Positions 43,873-55,120 of a DNA stretch of 64,000 bases are shown here, piece after piece (the first letter of the stretch is position 1; each line of letters begins with the position of its first letter). The translations under genes and the position numbers were made by a program. The notes under the pieces were generated by a model. That model saw only the letters and a list, made by a program, of their open reading frames with translations, was not told where the DNA came from and did not search any database. Source of the DNA: Erwinia sp. Lineage in GTDB: Bacteria > Pseudomonadota > Gammaproteobacteria > Enterobacterales > Enterobacteriaceae. Location of the stretch: positions 1,903,310-1,967,309 of the forward strand of contig OZ024666.1 in the NCBI GenBank assembly GCA_964016415.1, in the 5' to 3' direction.

Positions 43873-43970
43873 AATCACCTCGATAAAATGCCTGTTCAGG
43901 CAGAAAAAAGCGTCAGCAGTCTATCATATCTTTATACAGAACAGAAAAAGCGTGCTGACGCAGTCACTCG

Positions 43971-45254
43971 TTATTTCAGCTCGCTTTCTGTTTGTTCAGC
44001 AATATCATTGTCCGGATAGAACAAAGAGATCACTTTAAAAATAATACTCAGTCCAATCCCCACTATTGTTGCGAGAGCCATACCTTTCAACTCGGCAGCA
44101 CCAATGTGTACTGTCGCCCCACTGACTCCGATTATCAGGATAACTGAGGTCAGAATGAGATTTTTCGCTTTATTATAGTCAACCTTCGATTCAATCAGAA
44201 CGCGGATACCCGAAGCACCGATAACACCATACAGCAGTAGAGATATCCCCCCCATCACAGGGTCCGGAATAGCCTGTATCGCAGCGGCCAATTTGCCAAC
44301 ACATGAGAGCAGGATTGCCAGAATCGCAGCCCCCCCTATCACCCAGGTGCTATAAACACGAGTGATAGCCATCACACCGATATTTTCACCGTAGGTGGTA
44401 TTGGGCGTGGAACCAAAAAAGCCGGAGAAAACGGTTGATATGCCATTGGCAAACATCGAACGGTGTAACCCCGGATCCTTCATTAAATCTTTTTTGACAA
44501 TGTTTGCCGTCACCACCAGATGACCAATGTGCTCGGCTATCACCACCAATGCTGCTGGCAAAATAGTCAGCACAGCAAACCATTCAAATCTGGGGGTATA
44601 GAGCGTCGGAAAAGCAAACCAGTGAGCCTCAGCGATTGGCGCCCAGTTAACCATTCCCATCGACCAGGATAAAATATAGCCTGCCAGCACGCCGATCAGA
44701 ATGGGGATGATCGCCAGAAAACCACGAAATAACACCGCACCAAATATTGTCACTGCCAGTGTCACCATGGAAACAATAATTGTTTTACTGTCGGCAGGCA
44801 CTCCCTCTTTCGGTAATAATCCCGCCATGCCGGCAGCCACACCGGCTAACTCCAGGCCGATGACGGCGACAATCGCCCCCATGACGGCAGGGGGAAAGAT
44901 CACATCCAGCCAGCCTGTCCCGGCCTTTTTGACAATGAAAGAAACCAGACAAAACAGAATCCCGCAGACAATGAACCCCCCCAGCGCCAGCTCATACTCT
45001 AAAGGCAAAAGAAGCATCACCGGTGAGATAAAAGCGAAACTTGAACCAAGATAGGCCGGTATTTTTCCTCTGCAAATGAAGAGATAAAGCAAGGTACCAA
45101 TACCGTTGAACAGAAGGATGGTGGCCGGGTTTATTTTAAACAGAATCGGCACCACCACAGTGGAACCAAACATCGCGAAAAGATGCTGAAAACTAAGAGG
45201 AATGGTTTGCAGCAATGGAGGACGCTCATTGATGCCTATCTCCCGTCGAGCCAT
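43971..45254 (-). CDS. uraA: Uracil:H+ symporter UraA
   Basis: NCS2-family uracil importer, 427 residues (E. coli 429), 14 membrane segments expected. Signature region ALVVIAEHIGHLVVTANIVKK with the substrate-binding Glu, and SGFFGSTPNTTYGENIGVMA. The start MARREIGINERPPLLQTIPL was chosen by homology; a longer frame adds 37 residues overlapping the upp 3' end. Downstream of upp through an attenuating hairpin, so uptake and phosphoribosylation of uracil are co-regulated. Confidence 0.95.
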   Translation of the reverse strand: MARREIGINERPPLLQTIPLSFQHLFAMFGSTVVVPILFKINPATILLFNGIGTLLYLFICRGKIPAYLGSSFAFISPVMLLLPLEYELALGGFIVCGILFCLVSFIVKKAGTGWLDVIFPPAVMGAIVAVIGLELAGVAAGMAGLLPKEGVPADSKTIIVSMVTLAVTIFGAVLFRGFLAIIPILIGVLAGYILSWSMGMVNWAPIAEAHWFAFPTLYTPRFEWFAVLTILPAALVVIAEHIGHLVVTANIVKKDLMKDPGLHRSMFANGISTVFSGFFGSTPNTTYGENIGVMAITRVYSTWVIGGAAILAILLSCVGKLAAAIQAIPDPVMGGISLLLYGVIGASGIRVLIESKVDYNKAKNLILTSVILIIGVSGATVHIGAAELKGMALATIVGIGLSIIFKVISLFYPDNDIAEQTESELK

Positions 45255-45295
45255 AAAAATTACCCTTGTGTTTGTGTTAATAAATATTGATGCCA

Positions 45296-45321
45296 ATAAA
45301 AAGCCGACTCTCTGGTCGGCC
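45296..45321 (-). terminator. Hairpin between upp and uraA
   Basis: On the minus strand GCCGACC-AGAG-AGTCGGC followed by TTTTTATT, right after the upp stop. It may lower uraA expression relative to upp. Confidence 0.75.
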
Positions 45322-45330
45322 TGTTTTTTA

Positions 45331-45957
45331 TCACTTCGTTCCGAAGATTTTATCCCCGGCATCACCGAGGCCCGGTATAATGTATCCTTGCTCGTTCAAC
45401 CCCTGGTCCACAGAAGCAGTGTAGAGTTCAACGTCCGGGTGCGCTTTTTCTAATGCCGCGATGCCTTCCGGCGCAGCAACCAGTACTAATACCTTTATGC
45501 TGTTACAGCCCGCTTTTTTCAGTAAGTCAATAGTAGCAATCATAGAACCGCCAGTGGCCAGCATGGGATCAACCACCAGCGCCAGACGCTCTTCGATATT
45601 TGACACTAACTTTTGAAAATAGGGGACTGGTTCAAGTGTTGTTTCATCACGATAGACCCCAACGACGCTGATGCGGGCACTGGGGACATGCTCGAGAACA
45701 CCATCCATCATGCCTAATCCCGCCCGCAGAATCGGGACGACGGTAATTTTTTTGCCTTTAATCTGCTCAATAACTACCGGGCCATTCCATCCCTCGATAG
45801 TCACAGTTTCCGTTTCAAGATCCGCTGTCGCTTCATAAGTCAGTAAACTGCCCACCTCGGATGCCAGTTCGCGAAATCGCTTAGTGCTGACATCCTGCTC
45901 GCGCATCAGTCCAAGTTTATGTTTGACCAGAGGGTGTTTTACTTCGACAATCTTCAT
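45331..45957 (-). CDS. upp: Uracil phosphoribosyltransferase
   Basis: Pyrimidine salvage: uracil + PRPP to UMP. 208 residues, the E. coli length. PRPP-binding motif [19 protein letters not shown] (about 128-146), uracil site [17 protein letters not shown] at the C-terminus, [15 protein letters not shown] near 77. The start [20 protein letters not shown] was chosen by homology; the frame extends 32 codons upstream without similarity. Divergent from purM. Confidence 0.97.
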   Translation of the reverse strand: MKIVEVKHPLVKHKLGLMREQDVSTKRFRELASEVGSLLTYEATADLETETVTIEGWNGPVVIEQIKGKKITVVPILRAGLGMMDGVLEHVPSARISVVGVYRDETTLEPVPYFQKLVSNIEERLALVVDPMLATGGSMIATIDLLKKAGCNSIKVLVLVAAPEGIAALEKAHPDVELYTASVDQGLNEQGYIIPGLGDAGDKIFGTK

Positions 45958-46102
45958 TATTATTGCTCTCCCGGCAGATCGAATGACAAAAAATCGCCGG
46001 ATTATAACGCTATTTTGCCTCCAGCCCAATGAGTTCATGCGGCTTTCTGTCACTTATGCGCAATCAGAAATGTCGGTGTCTGCGCAGATGAACAAGATCA
46101 GA

Positions 46103-46118
46103 CTCGCAAACGATTGCT
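46103..46118 (+). promoter_or_regulatory. PurR operator of purM-purN
   Basis: CTCGCAAACGATTGCT matches the left half and centre of the PurR consensus (CGCAAACG), about 68 bp upstream of the purM GTG. E. coli purMN is PurR-repressed. In the 228-bp upp-purM divergent region. Confidence 0.65.
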
Positions 46119-46185
46119 CACACTGATAGAATTGCCGCGCTTTATTTTTGCTTACCGCCAACTGTAATCGCGTGGGGACCTCGCA

Positions 46186-47229
46186 GTGACCGACAAAACC
46201 TCTCTCAGCTATAAAGATGCCGGCGTCGATATTGACGCAGGAAATGCCCTGGTTGACCGTATCAAGGGCGTAGTGAAAAAAACACGCCGTCCGGAAGTGA
46301 TGGGAGGATTAGGTGGTTTCGGTGCACTTTGTGCGTTACCACAGAAATATCGTGAACCCATCCTGGTTTCCGGCACCGATGGTGTGGGTACAAAACTGCG
46401 TCTGGCCATGGATCTGAAACGTCATGAATCTATCGGTATCGATTTAGTCGCTATGTGTGTGAATGATCTGGTGGTACAAGGTGCTGAACCCCTGTTTTTC
46501 CTTGATTACTATGCAACCGGCAAACTCGATGTGGATACCGCTGCAACGGTAGTGACAGGTATTGCTGAAGGCTGTCTGCAATCCGGCTGTGCGCTGGTGG
46601 GGGGGGAAACAGCTGAAATGCCGGGCATGTATCACGGTGAAGATTACGATGTTGCCGGTTTCTGTGTCGGTGTGGTTGAGAAAGCCGATATCATTGATGG
46701 CAGTAAAGTCCGCGACGGTGACGTACTGATCGCCCTGGCATCCAGTGGTCCTCACTCCAATGGTTACTCTCTGGTGCGCAAAATTTTGGAAGTAAGCCAG
46801 TACGAAGCGGAAGACACGATGCTGGGTGATAAGTCAATCGCTGATCACTTGCTGGCACCCACGCGTATCTATGTAAAAAACATTCTCGCGCTAATCGAAA
46901 AAATGGATGTGCATGCAATCGCTCATCTGACAGGTGGTGGTTTTTGGGAAAATATTCCCCGCATTTTACCAGAAAATATGCAGGCAGTCATTGATGAATC
47001 GAGCTGGCAGTGGCCGGAAATCTTCACCTGGTTACAGCAGGCGGGTAACGTCAGCCGTTTTGAAATGTACCGCACCTTTAACTGCGGTGTTGGGATGGTA
47101 ATTGCACTTAGTCCTGAAGACGTCGGGGCAGCATTACAGCTCCTCAATCAGGCCGATGAACAGGCGTGGAAAATTGGCGAAATAAAACACGCGGCAGAGC
47201 AAGAACCACAAGTGGTTATTCAGCCATGA
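46186..47229 (+). CDS. purM: Phosphoribosylformylglycinamidine cyclo-ligase (AIR synthetase)
   Basis: Purine synthesis step from FGAM to AIR, ATP-dependent. 347 residues. GTG start, giving [20 protein letters not shown] as in E. coli; GGGGACC precedes it. Signature loops [16 protein letters not shown] (about 62-77), [11 protein letters not shown] and [16 protein letters not shown]. The stop overlaps the purN ATG (ATGA). Confidence 0.96.
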   Translation: MTDKTSLSYKDAGVDIDAGNALVDRIKGVVKKTRRPEVMGGLGGFGALCALPQKYREPILVSGTDGVGTKLRLAMDLKRHESIGIDLVAMCVNDLVVQGAEPLFFLDYYATGKLDVDTAATVVTGIAEGCLQSGCALVGGETAEMPGMYHGEDYDVAGFCVGVVEKADIIDGSKVRDGDVLIALASSGPHSNGYSLVRKILEVSQYEAEDTMLGDKSIADHLLAPTRIYVKNILALIEKMDVHAIAHLTGGGFWENIPRILPENMQAVIDESSWQWPEIFTWLQQAGNVSRFEMYRTFNCGVGMVIALSPEDVGAALQLLNQADEQAWKIGEIKHAAEQEPQVVIQP

Positions 47230-47864
47230 AAAAAATTGTCGTCCTTGTTTCTGGCAATGGCAGCAACTTGCAGGCCATTATCGATGCCTGCGAACAAGGA
47301 CGTATGGCTGCCAGCGTTGTGGCGGTATTCAGTAATAAGGCCGATGCCTTTGCGCTAACGCGTGCACGTGAGGCCGGGATACCGGCTCACGCGCTATCAA
47401 TCGATGCCTTTACAGATCGGGATGCCTTTGATTGTGCAATGATGCGGGAAATTGATGCCTATTCACCTGACGTAGTGGTGCTGGCGGGTTACATGCGGAT
47501 TATCACCGCACCTTTCGTTCTCCACTATGCCGGAATGCTGCTCAACATCCACCCTTCTTTACTTCCACTCTATCCCGGGCTGCATACTCATCGCAAGGCT
47601 CTGGAGAACGGTGACCAGATACATGGTACGACAGTGCATTTTGTCACAACAGAACTGGATAGCGGACCTGTCATTTTACAAGCGACAGTCCCGGTTTATC
47701 CCGAAGATAATGTTGATGATATTGCCCAACGTGTACAGTACCAGGAACACCAGATCTACCCTCTGGTTATCAGCTGGTTTATTGCTGATCGATTGAAAAT
47801 GCAGGATTCACGTGCATGGCTGGATAACTCACCTCTGCCTGCGGCGGGATACGCCGCGGAGTAA
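47226..47864 (+). CDS. purN: Phosphoribosylglycinamide formyltransferase 1
   Basis: Transfers the formyl group of 10-formyl-THF to GAR. 212 residues (E. coli 212). [10 protein letters not shown] phosphate loop (about 10-19), catalytic Asn/His/Asp in [20 protein letters not shown] and [17 protein letters not shown] overlap with purM. The first 60 bp of a longer frame lie inside purM and are not used. The 256-bp gap to ppk shows no gene. Confidence 0.96.
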   Translation: MKKIVVLVSGNGSNLQAIIDACEQGRMAASVVAVFSNKADAFALTRAREAGIPAHALSIDAFTDRDAFDCAMMREIDAYSPDVVVLAGYMRIITAPFVLHYAGMLLNIHPSLLPLYPGLHTHRKALENGDQIHGTTVHFVTTELDSGPVILQATVPVYPEDNVDDIAQRVQYQEHQIYPLVISWFIADRLKMQDSRAWLDNSPLPAAGYAAE

Positions 47865-48120
47865 TCCTGGCGACTGCAATTGTCAGACAACTCGCTTCTT
47901 CGCCGCGTGCAGGGGATACTCCTGCACATATTATCTTCATCCAGTTAAACACCAGCACTACCGCTAAACTCTGTTCCCCTGATGGTTTCAGTGCCAGTGA
48001 CCCGGTGAGGTGATAAATTTTATTGTCCGTTGGACATTTTTGCCATTCTCTCGCCATAATGAAGTGCAATACTAACCAGCCTTGGGCACGTTGAGTCCTG
48101 AAACAGACAACGGAGTAAAA

Positions 48121-50181
48121 ATGGGTCAGGAAAAATTATATATTGAAAAAGAATTAAGCTGGTTATCCTTCAATGAACGTGTATTGCAGGAAGCGGCCGA
48201 CAAAACAAATCCGCTTATCGAGCGTATGCGTTTCCTTGGTATTTATTCGAATAATCTGGATGAGTTTTATAAAGTACGGTTCGCTGATTTGAAGCGACGT
48301 ATTCTGATTGGTGAAGAGCAGGGACAACCCAATACGCCTCGTCATTTGCTGAATAAAATCCAGGCCAGAGTGCAAAAAAATGATCAGGAGTTTGATGCTC
48401 TCTACAACGAACTGTTACTGGAGATGGCGCGCAACCAAATTTTTCTGATCAACGAACGACAACTCTCACCCAATCAGCAACTTTGGCTACGCGATTACTT
48501 CAAATTTAATCTGCGGCAGCACATTACACCAATCCTTATCAACAGTGATACCGATTTGACCGCGTTTCTGAAAGATGATTACACCTATCTTTCTGTTGAG
48601 ATCATCCGTGGTGACGATATTCATTACGCTTTACTGGAAATTCCATCAGATAAAGTACCACGTTTCGTTAATCTGCCCCCGGAAGCACCAAGAAGGCGTA
48701 AGCCAATGATTTTACTGGATAATATACTCCGGTATTGCCTGGGTGATATCTTCCGTGGCTTTTTTGACTACGATGCTCTCAACGCCTATTCGATGAAAAT
48801 GACCCGCGATGCCGACTATGACCTGGTCACTGAAATGGAATCAAGCCTGCTGGAGCTGATGTCATCCAGTCTGAAACAGCGTCTGACTGCAGCACCGGTA
48901 CGTTTTGTTTATCAGCGCGATATGCCTAACGCGATGGTCGAAATGCTACGCCAAAAGCTGAATATCTCCAATTACGACTCTATTCTGCCGGGCGGACGCT
49001 ACCATAATTTCAAAGACTTTATTTCTTTTCCTAATGTTGGCAAAGCAAATCTGGTCAATAAACCGCTGCCGCAATTACGACATACTCTTTTTGACCGCTT
49101 CCGCAATGGTTTCGATGCCATTCGTAATCACGATGTTCTGCTGTATTACCCCTACCACACGTTTGAGCATGTGCTGGAGTTACTGCGTCAGGCCTCGTTT
49201 GATCCGGCGGTGTTAGGGATTAAAATTAACATTTACCGGGTGGCGAAAAACTCACGCATTATCGATGCAATGATCCACGCCGCTTACAACGGTAAAAAAG
49301 TCACTGTGGTGGTTGAGCTGCAAGCGCGTTTTGACGAAGCTGCCAATATTCACTGGGCAAAGCGCCTGACAGAAGCGGGCGTACACGTCATCTTTTCTGC
49401 ACCGGGACTAAAGATTCACGCCAAACTGTTTTTAATTTCCCGCCGCGAAGGTGATGAAATTATTCGCTATGCCCATATAGGAACCGGTAATTTTAACGAA
49501 AAAACGGCACGAATCTATACTGACTACTCATTACTGACGACCGATGCCCGGATCACGAATGAAGTCCGTCGTGTGTTTAATTTTATAGAAAATCCATATC
49601 GCCCGGTGACTTTTGAGCATCTCCTGGTTTCACCGCAAAACTCGCGCGAAATGCTTTATATGCTGATCGAGCAGGAAATTAGGCACGCGCAGCAGGGATT
49701 ATCTTCAGGTATCACATTAAAAGTGAACAATCTTGTGGATAATGGCCTGGTCGATCGTTTATACGCTGCCTCTTCTGCCGGGGTAAAAATCAACCTGCTG
49801 GTCCGCGGTATGTGCTCACTGATCCCACATCTGGAGGGAATCAGTGATAATATCAATGTCATCAGCATTGTCGATCGTTACCTCGAACATGATCGGGTCT
49901 ATATTTTCGATAACGCAGGCGATAAAAAAGTATTCCTCTCTTCTGCCGACTGGATGACGCGTAATATTGATCACCGTATCGAAGTTGCAGTCCCGCTACT
50001 CGATCCAATCTTAAAACAGCGTGTTCTGGATATTATTGCTATCCTGTTCAGTGACACGGTCAAATCGAGGATCGTAGATAAAGAGCTGAGCAACCGATAT
50101 GTACCTCGTGGCAATCGCCGCAAAGTGCGTGCACAGCTGGCTATCTACGATTACATTAAATCTCTGGAACAACCCGACTAA
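48121..50181 (+). CDS. ppk: Polyphosphate kinase
   Basis: Makes and reverses inorganic polyphosphate from ATP; peripheral membrane enzyme. 686 residues (E. coli 688). N-terminal domain with [15 protein letters not shown], head domain, then two phospholipase-D-like domains; the autophosphorylated His is in [20 protein letters not shown] (about 434), and the second is in [11 protein letters not shown] (about 591). The ATG at 48121 was chosen by homology; a GTG-type extension adds 13 codons. Six bp upstream of ppx, so one operon. Confidence 0.96.
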   Translation: MGQEKLYIEKELSWLSFNERVLQEAADKTNPLIERMRFLGIYSNNLDEFYKVRFADLKRRILIGEEQGQPNTPRHLLNKIQARVQKNDQEFDALYNELLLEMARNQIFLINERQLSPNQQLWLRDYFKFNLRQHITPILINSDTDLTAFLKDDYTYLSVEIIRGDDIHYALLEIPSDKVPRFVNLPPEAPRRRKPMILLDNILRYCLGDIFRGFFDYDALNAYSMKMTRDADYDLVTEMESSLLELMSSSLKQRLTAAPVRFVYQRDMPNAMVEMLRQKLNISNYDSILPGGRYHNFKDFISFPNVGKANLVNKPLPQLRHTLFDRFRNGFDAIRNHDVLLYYPYHTFEHVLELLRQASFDPAVLGIKINIYRVAKNSRIIDAMIHAAYNGKKVTVVVELQARFDEAANIHWAKRLTEAGVHVIFSAPGLKIHAKLFLISRREGDEIIRYAHIGTGNFNEKTARIYTDYSLLTTDARITNEVRRVFNFIENPYRPVTFEHLLVSPQNSREMLYMLIEQEIRHAQQGLSSGITLKVNNLVDNGLVDRLYAASSAGVKINLLVRGMCSLIPHLEGISDNINVISIVDRYLEHDRVYIFDNAGDKKVFLSSADWMTRNIDHRIEVAVPLLDPILKQRVLDIIAILFSDTVKSRIVDKELSNRYVPRGNRRKVRAQLAIYDYIKSLEQPD

Positions 50182-50187
50182 TTCATT

Positions 50188-51717
50188 ATGCCTATATCCA
50201 ATACTCATGCTCCGAAACCACAGGAATTTGCTGCTATCGACCTGGGTTCAAACAGTTTTCATATGGTCATCGCCCGCGTTGTGGATGGTGCCTTGCAGGT
50301 GCTTAGCCGTCTTAAACAGCGGGTACACCTGGCAGATGGATTAGACGCCAATAATGTGCTCTCGGAAGAGGCTATCCAGCGCGGCTTAAATTGCCTGGCG
50401 CTCTTTGCTGAGCGGCTACAGGGTTTCAGTGCTTCTAATGTCACCATTGTCGGTACGCATACACTAAGACAGGCAGTGAATGCCGAAGCGTTTTTGCAAC
50501 GTGCCGCTGAGGTCATGCCATATCCGATTGAAGTCATCTCAGGCAACGAAGAAGCACGGCTTATCTTCATGGGCGTCGAGCACACTCAGCCAGAGAAAGG
50601 GCGTAAGCTGGTTATTGACATTGGTGGTGGTTCGACAGAGTTAGTGATCGGTGAAGATTTTGAGCCACGACTGGTTGAAAGCCGCCGCATGGGATGTGTC
50701 AGTTTTGCCAACCTCTATTTCCCCGGAGGTGTGATCAGTAAAGAAAATTTCCGCCGTGCGCGCCTCGCCGCAGCACAGAAACTGGAAACTCTGGCCTGGC
50801 AATACCGTTTACTGGGGTGGGACTATGCACTTGGCGCTTCAGGCACGATCAAAGCCGCCTGCGAAGTACTGCTGGCGATGGGTGAGAAAGATAATCACAT
50901 CATGCCTGAGCGACTTGAGAGACTGTATGACGAAGTGGTGAAGTACAAATCTTTTGAATCCCTGAGTTTACCCGGGCTTTCAGAAGAGAGAAAAGCGGTG
51001 TTTGTGCCAGGACTGGCAATCCTGTGCGGGGTATTTGATGCCCTGGCGATCCGTGAGTTGCGGCTGTCAGATGGCGCACTACGTGAAGGTGTACTCTATG
51101 AAATGGAGGGACGCTTTCGCCATCAGGATATCCGTATCCGTACTGCACAAAGTTTAGCCAATCACTACGCTATCGACAGTGATCAGGCACGACGTGTACT
51201 CGATACCACTGAAACACTCTATATACAGTGGCGTGACCAAAATCCCAAACTTGCACATCCCCAACTTGCCGCGCTGCTAAAATGGGCCGCGATGCTGCAT
51301 GAAGTAGGATTAACCATTAATCACAGTGGATTACAGCGCCACTCTTCCTACATTCTGCAAAACACCAATTTGCCGGGTTTCAGCCAGGATCAGCAAACCT
51401 TACTGGCAACCCTGGTTCGCTATCATCGCAAAGCGGTAAAAGTGGATGAAATGCCACGGATGATGTTGTTTAAAAAGAAACAGTTTTTACCACTGATCTT
51501 CTTATTACGTCTGGGTGCATTGCTCAACAACCAGCGTCAGGCAACCTCAACACCGACATTACTGCAACTAACTACTGATGATGGACACTGGACACTGACA
51601 TTTCGTGAAGGGTATTTTACTCAAAATACCCTGGTTCAGCTTGATTTGGAGCGTGAGCAGGCCTACTGGAAAGAGGTGACAGGCTGGCAATTACTCATCA
51701 AAGAGGAAAATGCATGA
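50188..51717 (+). CDS. ppx: Exopolyphosphatase
   Basis: Removes terminal phosphate from polyphosphate; the GppA/Ppx family member also relates to pppGpp hydrolysis. 509 residues (E. coli 513). ASKHA actin-like fold: phosphate-1 loop [17 protein letters not shown] (about 13-29), catalytic Glu near [12 protein letters not shown] (about 121), phosphate-2 loop [14 protein letters not shown] (about 141), then C-terminal HD-like helical domains ([20 protein letters not shown]). The stop overlaps the next ATG (ATGA). Confidence 0.95.
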   Translation: MPISNTHAPKPQEFAAIDLGSNSFHMVIARVVDGALQVLSRLKQRVHLADGLDANNVLSEEAIQRGLNCLALFAERLQGFSASNVTIVGTHTLRQAVNAEAFLQRAAEVMPYPIEVISGNEEARLIFMGVEHTQPEKGRKLVIDIGGGSTELVIGEDFEPRLVESRRMGCVSFANLYFPGGVISKENFRRARLAAAQKLETLAWQYRLLGWDYALGASGTIKAACEVLLAMGEKDNHIMPERLERLYDEVVKYKSFESLSLPGLSEERKAVFVPGLAILCGVFDALAIRELRLSDGALREGVLYEMEGRFRHQDIRIRTAQSLANHYAIDSDQARRVLDTTETLYIQWRDQNPKLAHPQLAALLKWAAMLHEVGLTINHSGLQRHSSYILQNTNLPGFSQDQQTLLATLVRYHRKAVKVDEMPRMMLFKKKQFLPLIFLLRLGALLNNQRQATSTPTLLQLTTDDGHWTLTFREGYFTQNTLVQLDLEREQAYWKEVTGWQLLIKEENA

Positions 51718-52328
51718 CGTTGTCGGTACCAGGTTCCCTGAATTATTTTGCGGAAAAATATCAGCTGACACCACCACATTCTGAGGTGGTTGAAGCCGTT
51801 TCTCGTATAACGCCGGGGGCAGCACTGGATCTGGGATGCGGTAGCGGCCGCAATACCCTTTATCTGCAACAGCATGGTTTTACCATGACAGCATGGGATA
51901 AAAATCGGGCCAGCCTTGATAAACTAAGGGCGATTATCAGCGCAGAGCAGCTCACTGCCATCGAAGTAGCAGAAAAAGATTTCGATCAGCTGCGTTTCAA
52001 TGGTGCCTATCAGTTGGTCGTTTCCACCGTGGTGATGATGTTTTTACAACCAGCAACCATTCCACAACTGATAACAGATATGCAGGCCAGTACCCTACGT
52101 GATGGCTATAATCTGATAGTGGCGGCGATGGATACGCCCGATTATCCCTGTAACCAGGGATTTCCCTTTGCTTTTCGTCGCGGAGAGTTAAGCGAATATT
52201 ACCGTGACTGGCATATCATTAAATATAATGAAGAGGTTGGCCAGTTGCACCGCCGCGATGCCAGTGGTCAGCGCATCTCATTACGTTTTGCGACACTACT
52301 TGCGCGAAAACATAAGATTAAAATGTAA
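51714..52328 (+). CDS. TehB-like SAM-dependent methyltransferase
   Basis: 204 residues. Class I methyltransferase fold with SAM motif [21 protein letters not shown] (about 39-58), acidic motif [12 protein letters not shown] and motif post-[11 protein letters not shown]. The overall pattern matches TehB, which methylates tellurite-type compounds in E. coli; here no tehA is next to it, so the substrate is open. ATGA overlap with ppx implies co-translation, an arrangement not found in E. coli. Confidence 0.8.
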   Translation: MTLSVPGSLNYFAEKYQLTPPHSEVVEAVSRITPGAALDLGCGSGRNTLYLQQHGFTMTAWDKNRASLDKLRAIISAEQLTAIEVAEKDFDQLRFNGAYQLVVSTVVMMFLQPATIPQLITDMQASTLRDGYNLIVAAMDTPDYPCNQGFPFAFRRGELSEYYRDWHIIKYNEEVGQLHRRDASGQRISLRFATLLARKHKIKM

Positions 52329-52393
52329 TTTCTCACAGCAACCGGTGGTTACTTACGCCGTTATGGTTGTTAACTGGAGTGAAAATCCGTGCT

Positions 52394-52558
52394 ATGCCTT
52401 TACGTAAACAGAACAAAACAAGCAGGGTGACCATTGTTATCCTGTTAGTCAGCCTGCTGATACTCGCAGGCAGGCTACTTTTTGTCATTCCCGGCGCCAT
52501 TGAACATCATCAGCAGAAAAAAAGTGAACAACAGAACGTCACTGCCACTGACCAATAA
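52394..52558 (+). CDS. yfgG: YfgG-like small membrane protein
   Basis: 54 residues: basic N-terminus (MPLRKQNKTSRV), one membrane helix (TIVILLVSLLILAGRLLFVI) and a polar tail beginning PGAIEHHQQKKSEQQ, similar in plan and motif (AxxHHQxKK) to E. coli YfgG, a small inner-membrane protein reported in metal stress tolerance. E. coli yfgG also lies a little downstream of ppx. The start is uncertain: in-frame alternatives exist 9 codons upstream, and no strong ribosome site was seen. Confidence 0.7.
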   Translation: MPLRKQNKTSRVTIVILLVSLLILAGRLLFVIPGAIEHHQQKKSEQQNVTATDQ

Positions 52559-52641
52559 CTTTTACCTTTAACCTTTTTAAACACACAATACCTCTCGATA
52601 CATGAGGTGATGACTCAATAAACAGGCGCGAAGGAAATTTT

Positions 52642-54078
52642 ATGTCCGTCATTTTGCCTCAGGGCCAACAACTTGCCGGGATCCGTCACCGCATATTAAC
52701 ACTTTTAATTGAAGATGACGGACTGGTCGATACGCTACTCGACAAACAACAAAAATGCTCTCCTGAGGAGAAGCGTCAACTTGATGATGACGCACAGGAA
52801 ATAAAATCGTATATCCCTCTTCTGCATGCTGCCGATATCGCCGATTTGCTGGAAGCCCTGCCAGAAGATCAACGACACGCTCTCTGGCATCTTATCGCTA
52901 CCGAACGGCGCGGCAAGGTATTGGTTGAGGCTTCCAAAAACGTCTGGGATAGCCTGATCGAAGAGATGAGTGATCGTGAGCTTTTGCGCGCGATAAAACC
53001 GCTGGATATCGATGAACAGGCTTATCTGGTTAAATATCTTCCCCGCGATCTCACCGGCAGGCTGTTGACCTCACTGGAACCAGAGCAACGTTCCCGTGTC
53101 ATGGAACTGATGGATTTTGACCACGATCGGGTTGCCCGGATCATGGACTTCAATCTTATCACCGTACCCGCTGATATTACACTTGCTACCGTGCAACGCT
53201 ATTTACGTAAGAAGAAACAGATTCCGGACGGCACAGATAAAATTTTTGTCATCGACAAGCGTAATCATCTGCAAGGCGTTTTACCCCTTACCGATATTTT
53301 ATTAAATAAACCCGGTATGCAGGTTTGTGATGTCATGAACAGTAAACCATCCACCTTCTATCTGGATGATAAAGCGCAGACGGCTGCAGGGGCTTTCGAG
53401 CGTTATGACCTGATCACGGCGCCAGTAATCGATGCCCGAGGCAAATTAATCGGCCGTATCACGGTTGATGATATTGTCGATTTAGTGAATGAGCAGAACG
53501 AAAAAAATATCCGTGATATGGGTGGGATTAACCGGGACGAAGATGTTTTCGCCCCGGTACGTAAAGCTGTTCGCACCCGTTGGACATGGCTGGCCATCAA
53601 TCTTTGTACTGCGTTTATTGCTTCCCGTGTCATTGGCTTATTTGAATCGACCATTTCCCAGCTGGTGGCTCTGGCGACACTGATGCCCATTGTCGCCGGG
53701 ATAGGTGGTAACACCGGCAATCAGACCATCACCATGATTGTACGCGCTCTGGCGCTGCGTCAGGTAGAACCGGGGAATTTCTCTTTTCTTATCTGGCGTG
53801 AACTGGGTGTTGCTCTGATAAATGGGGTGTGCTGGGGTGGTATTATGGGTATGATCACCTGGACAATGTACGACAACGCAGCGATGGGTGGAGTAATGAT
53901 GCTGGCGATGATGCTCAATTTGCTTCTCGCCGCCCTGATGGGAGTGTTAATCCCGCTGATCATGACAAAGTTACATCGCGATCCGGCCATTGGCTCCAGC
54001 GTACTGATCACTGCCCTGACAGACACCGGCGGGTTCTTTATCTTCCTCGGTCTGGCTACGCTGTTTTTACTGCATTAA
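52642..54078 (+). CDS. mgtE: MgtE-family magnesium transporter
   Basis: Mg2+ channel/transporter, 478 residues. Cytosolic N domain (LPEDQRHALWHLIATERRGK, about 70-90), two CBS domains (about 150-270; FVIDKRNHLQGVLPLTDIL and LITAPVIDARGKLIGRITVDDIVD) that sense Mg2+, the plug helix (ARAs DEDVFAPVRKAVRTRW), and five membrane helices with the pore signature PIVAGIGGNTGNQTITMIVR (about 350-370). The GTG/ATG choice is clear: ATG with AAGGAAAT upstream. E. coli K-12 lacks mgtE; it is an inserted gene relative to the E. coli order. Confidence 0.94.
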   Translation: MSVILPQGQQLAGIRHRILTLLIEDDGLVDTLLDKQQKCSPEEKRQLDDDAQEIKSYIPLLHAADIADLLEALPEDQRHALWHLIATERRGKVLVEASKNVWDSLIEEMSDRELLRAIKPLDIDEQAYLVKYLPRDLTGRLLTSLEPEQRSRVMELMDFDHDRVARIMDFNLITVPADITLATVQRYLRKKKQIPDGTDKIFVIDKRNHLQGVLPLTDILLNKPGMQVCDVMNSKPSTFYLDDKAQTAAGAFERYDLITAPVIDARGKLIGRITVDDIVDLVNEQNEKNIRDMGGINRDEDVFAPVRKAVRTRWTWLAINLCTAFIASRVIGLFESTISQLVALATLMPIVAGIGGNTGNQTITMIVRALALRQVEPGNFSFLIWRELGVALINGVCWGGIMGMITWTMYDNAAMGGVMMLAMMLNLLLAALMGVLIPLIMTKLHRDPAIGSSVLITALTDTGGFFIFLGLATLFLLH

Positions 54079-54143
54079 CGCCTTCAGTATCCTTTTCGGC
54101 ATTGATCAAACCGAGCACTGCCGAAGAGAAGACTTGCCAATAG

Positions 54144-55120
54144 CTAGCGATTAATCTGTTGTGTTATTTTTTCTATTTCAGCAGCACTGAAATTAATATT
54201 CACTTGTGCTGCGTTATCTTCAATAATTTTTTGCGCAATAAGCCGGGTAACAGGATGAATGATATTAAAGTGATCTGCCTTTTTTATCTGATAAACATAG
54301 AAAGGGATATTCGCTTTCCTGGCTGTTCTCTGCAATAGAGAAAACTCACTCCAGTAATATTCTTCACCTTCAAAATATAGGTTGGTGATGTAATCGAAGT
54401 AATAAAATTACCCGGTGAACGTAAACGAAATTCCTGTGGATTTTTTTGGTTAAACGGAATTGCTACCTGCATTGATCCATTAGCAATGCGTTGCTGTAAA
54501 TCGGGGATCCCACCCAGCGCAAACGCAGCCCGAAAACCGGTGAGCATTTCACTCGCCAGTAAGACTCTGGTGCCACCAGTGCTGTGCCCTGCGAGATAAA
54601 TTCTGTCTGCATCAACATAAGGTAAAGCGGCGAGATAACGTCTTGCGGCGTCCAGATCATCTATTTCACCATAAAACATCTCATAGTGACCCGGATTATC
54701 ATTTTCACCACGAAAACTCGGTACCATCATCACCAATCCGGCTTCTCTGAATGCACTTCCACTCTGATCGTTGTCTTCCGGTTGCTTACTCCAGAAAAAA
54801 TCATCATCGCCGATTCCCCCATAACCGCCGATCAGCCAGATGACGGCTGGATGTTTTTTCCCATCTTTAGGATCGGGCGTCACAAATGCCGACATACCGC
54901 CATCTTTAGCCGGATAACGAATCAGAGAAAAAATATCAGCTGGCGGCATTGCAGCAGGACCATCCCCCTGAAAACTGGTATCGACAATTTCTGTTTTAAA
55001 TGCAGCTCGCTCACTTGCCAGTGTAGTATGTTCGCTGGCTTGGGTAGTAAACACTACACTGCCTGCAAAAAGAATAATGACACTCAACCATCGACGCCCG
55101 AGGTGTTGGTGATTTTTCAT
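54144..55120 (-). pseudogene. Secreted alpha/beta hydrolase, frameshifted
   Basis: The first frame starts at 55120 (GAGGGATATTCTG before the ATG), with a signal peptide (WLSVIILFAGSVVFTTQASE) and alpha/beta-hydrolase features: oxyanion region VIWLIGGYGGIGDDDFF, nucleophile elbow AGHSTGGT, and FRGENDNPGHYEMFYGEIDD. After SPTYI it goes out of frame and ends at 54284. The remaining segment, to 54144, encodes LLQRTARKANIPFYVYQIKK then ADHFNI with the catalytic His. Adding one base to the A4 run at 54372-54375 restores SPTYIFEGEEYYWSEFSLLQ. The enzyme substrate is unknown; the fold resembles dipeptidyl-peptidase/acyl-peptide hydrolase types. May be a sequencing error. Confidence 0.8.

Noticed and set aside
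45255..45365. 37-codon N-terminal extension of uraA
   Set aside because: Crosses the upp terminator and the upp stop; the homologous start is at 45254.
54284..54400. Hydrolase break as a programmed frameshift
   Set aside because: TAT ATT TTG AAG does not form a slippery heptamer in the right phase; a plain one-base deletion is simpler.
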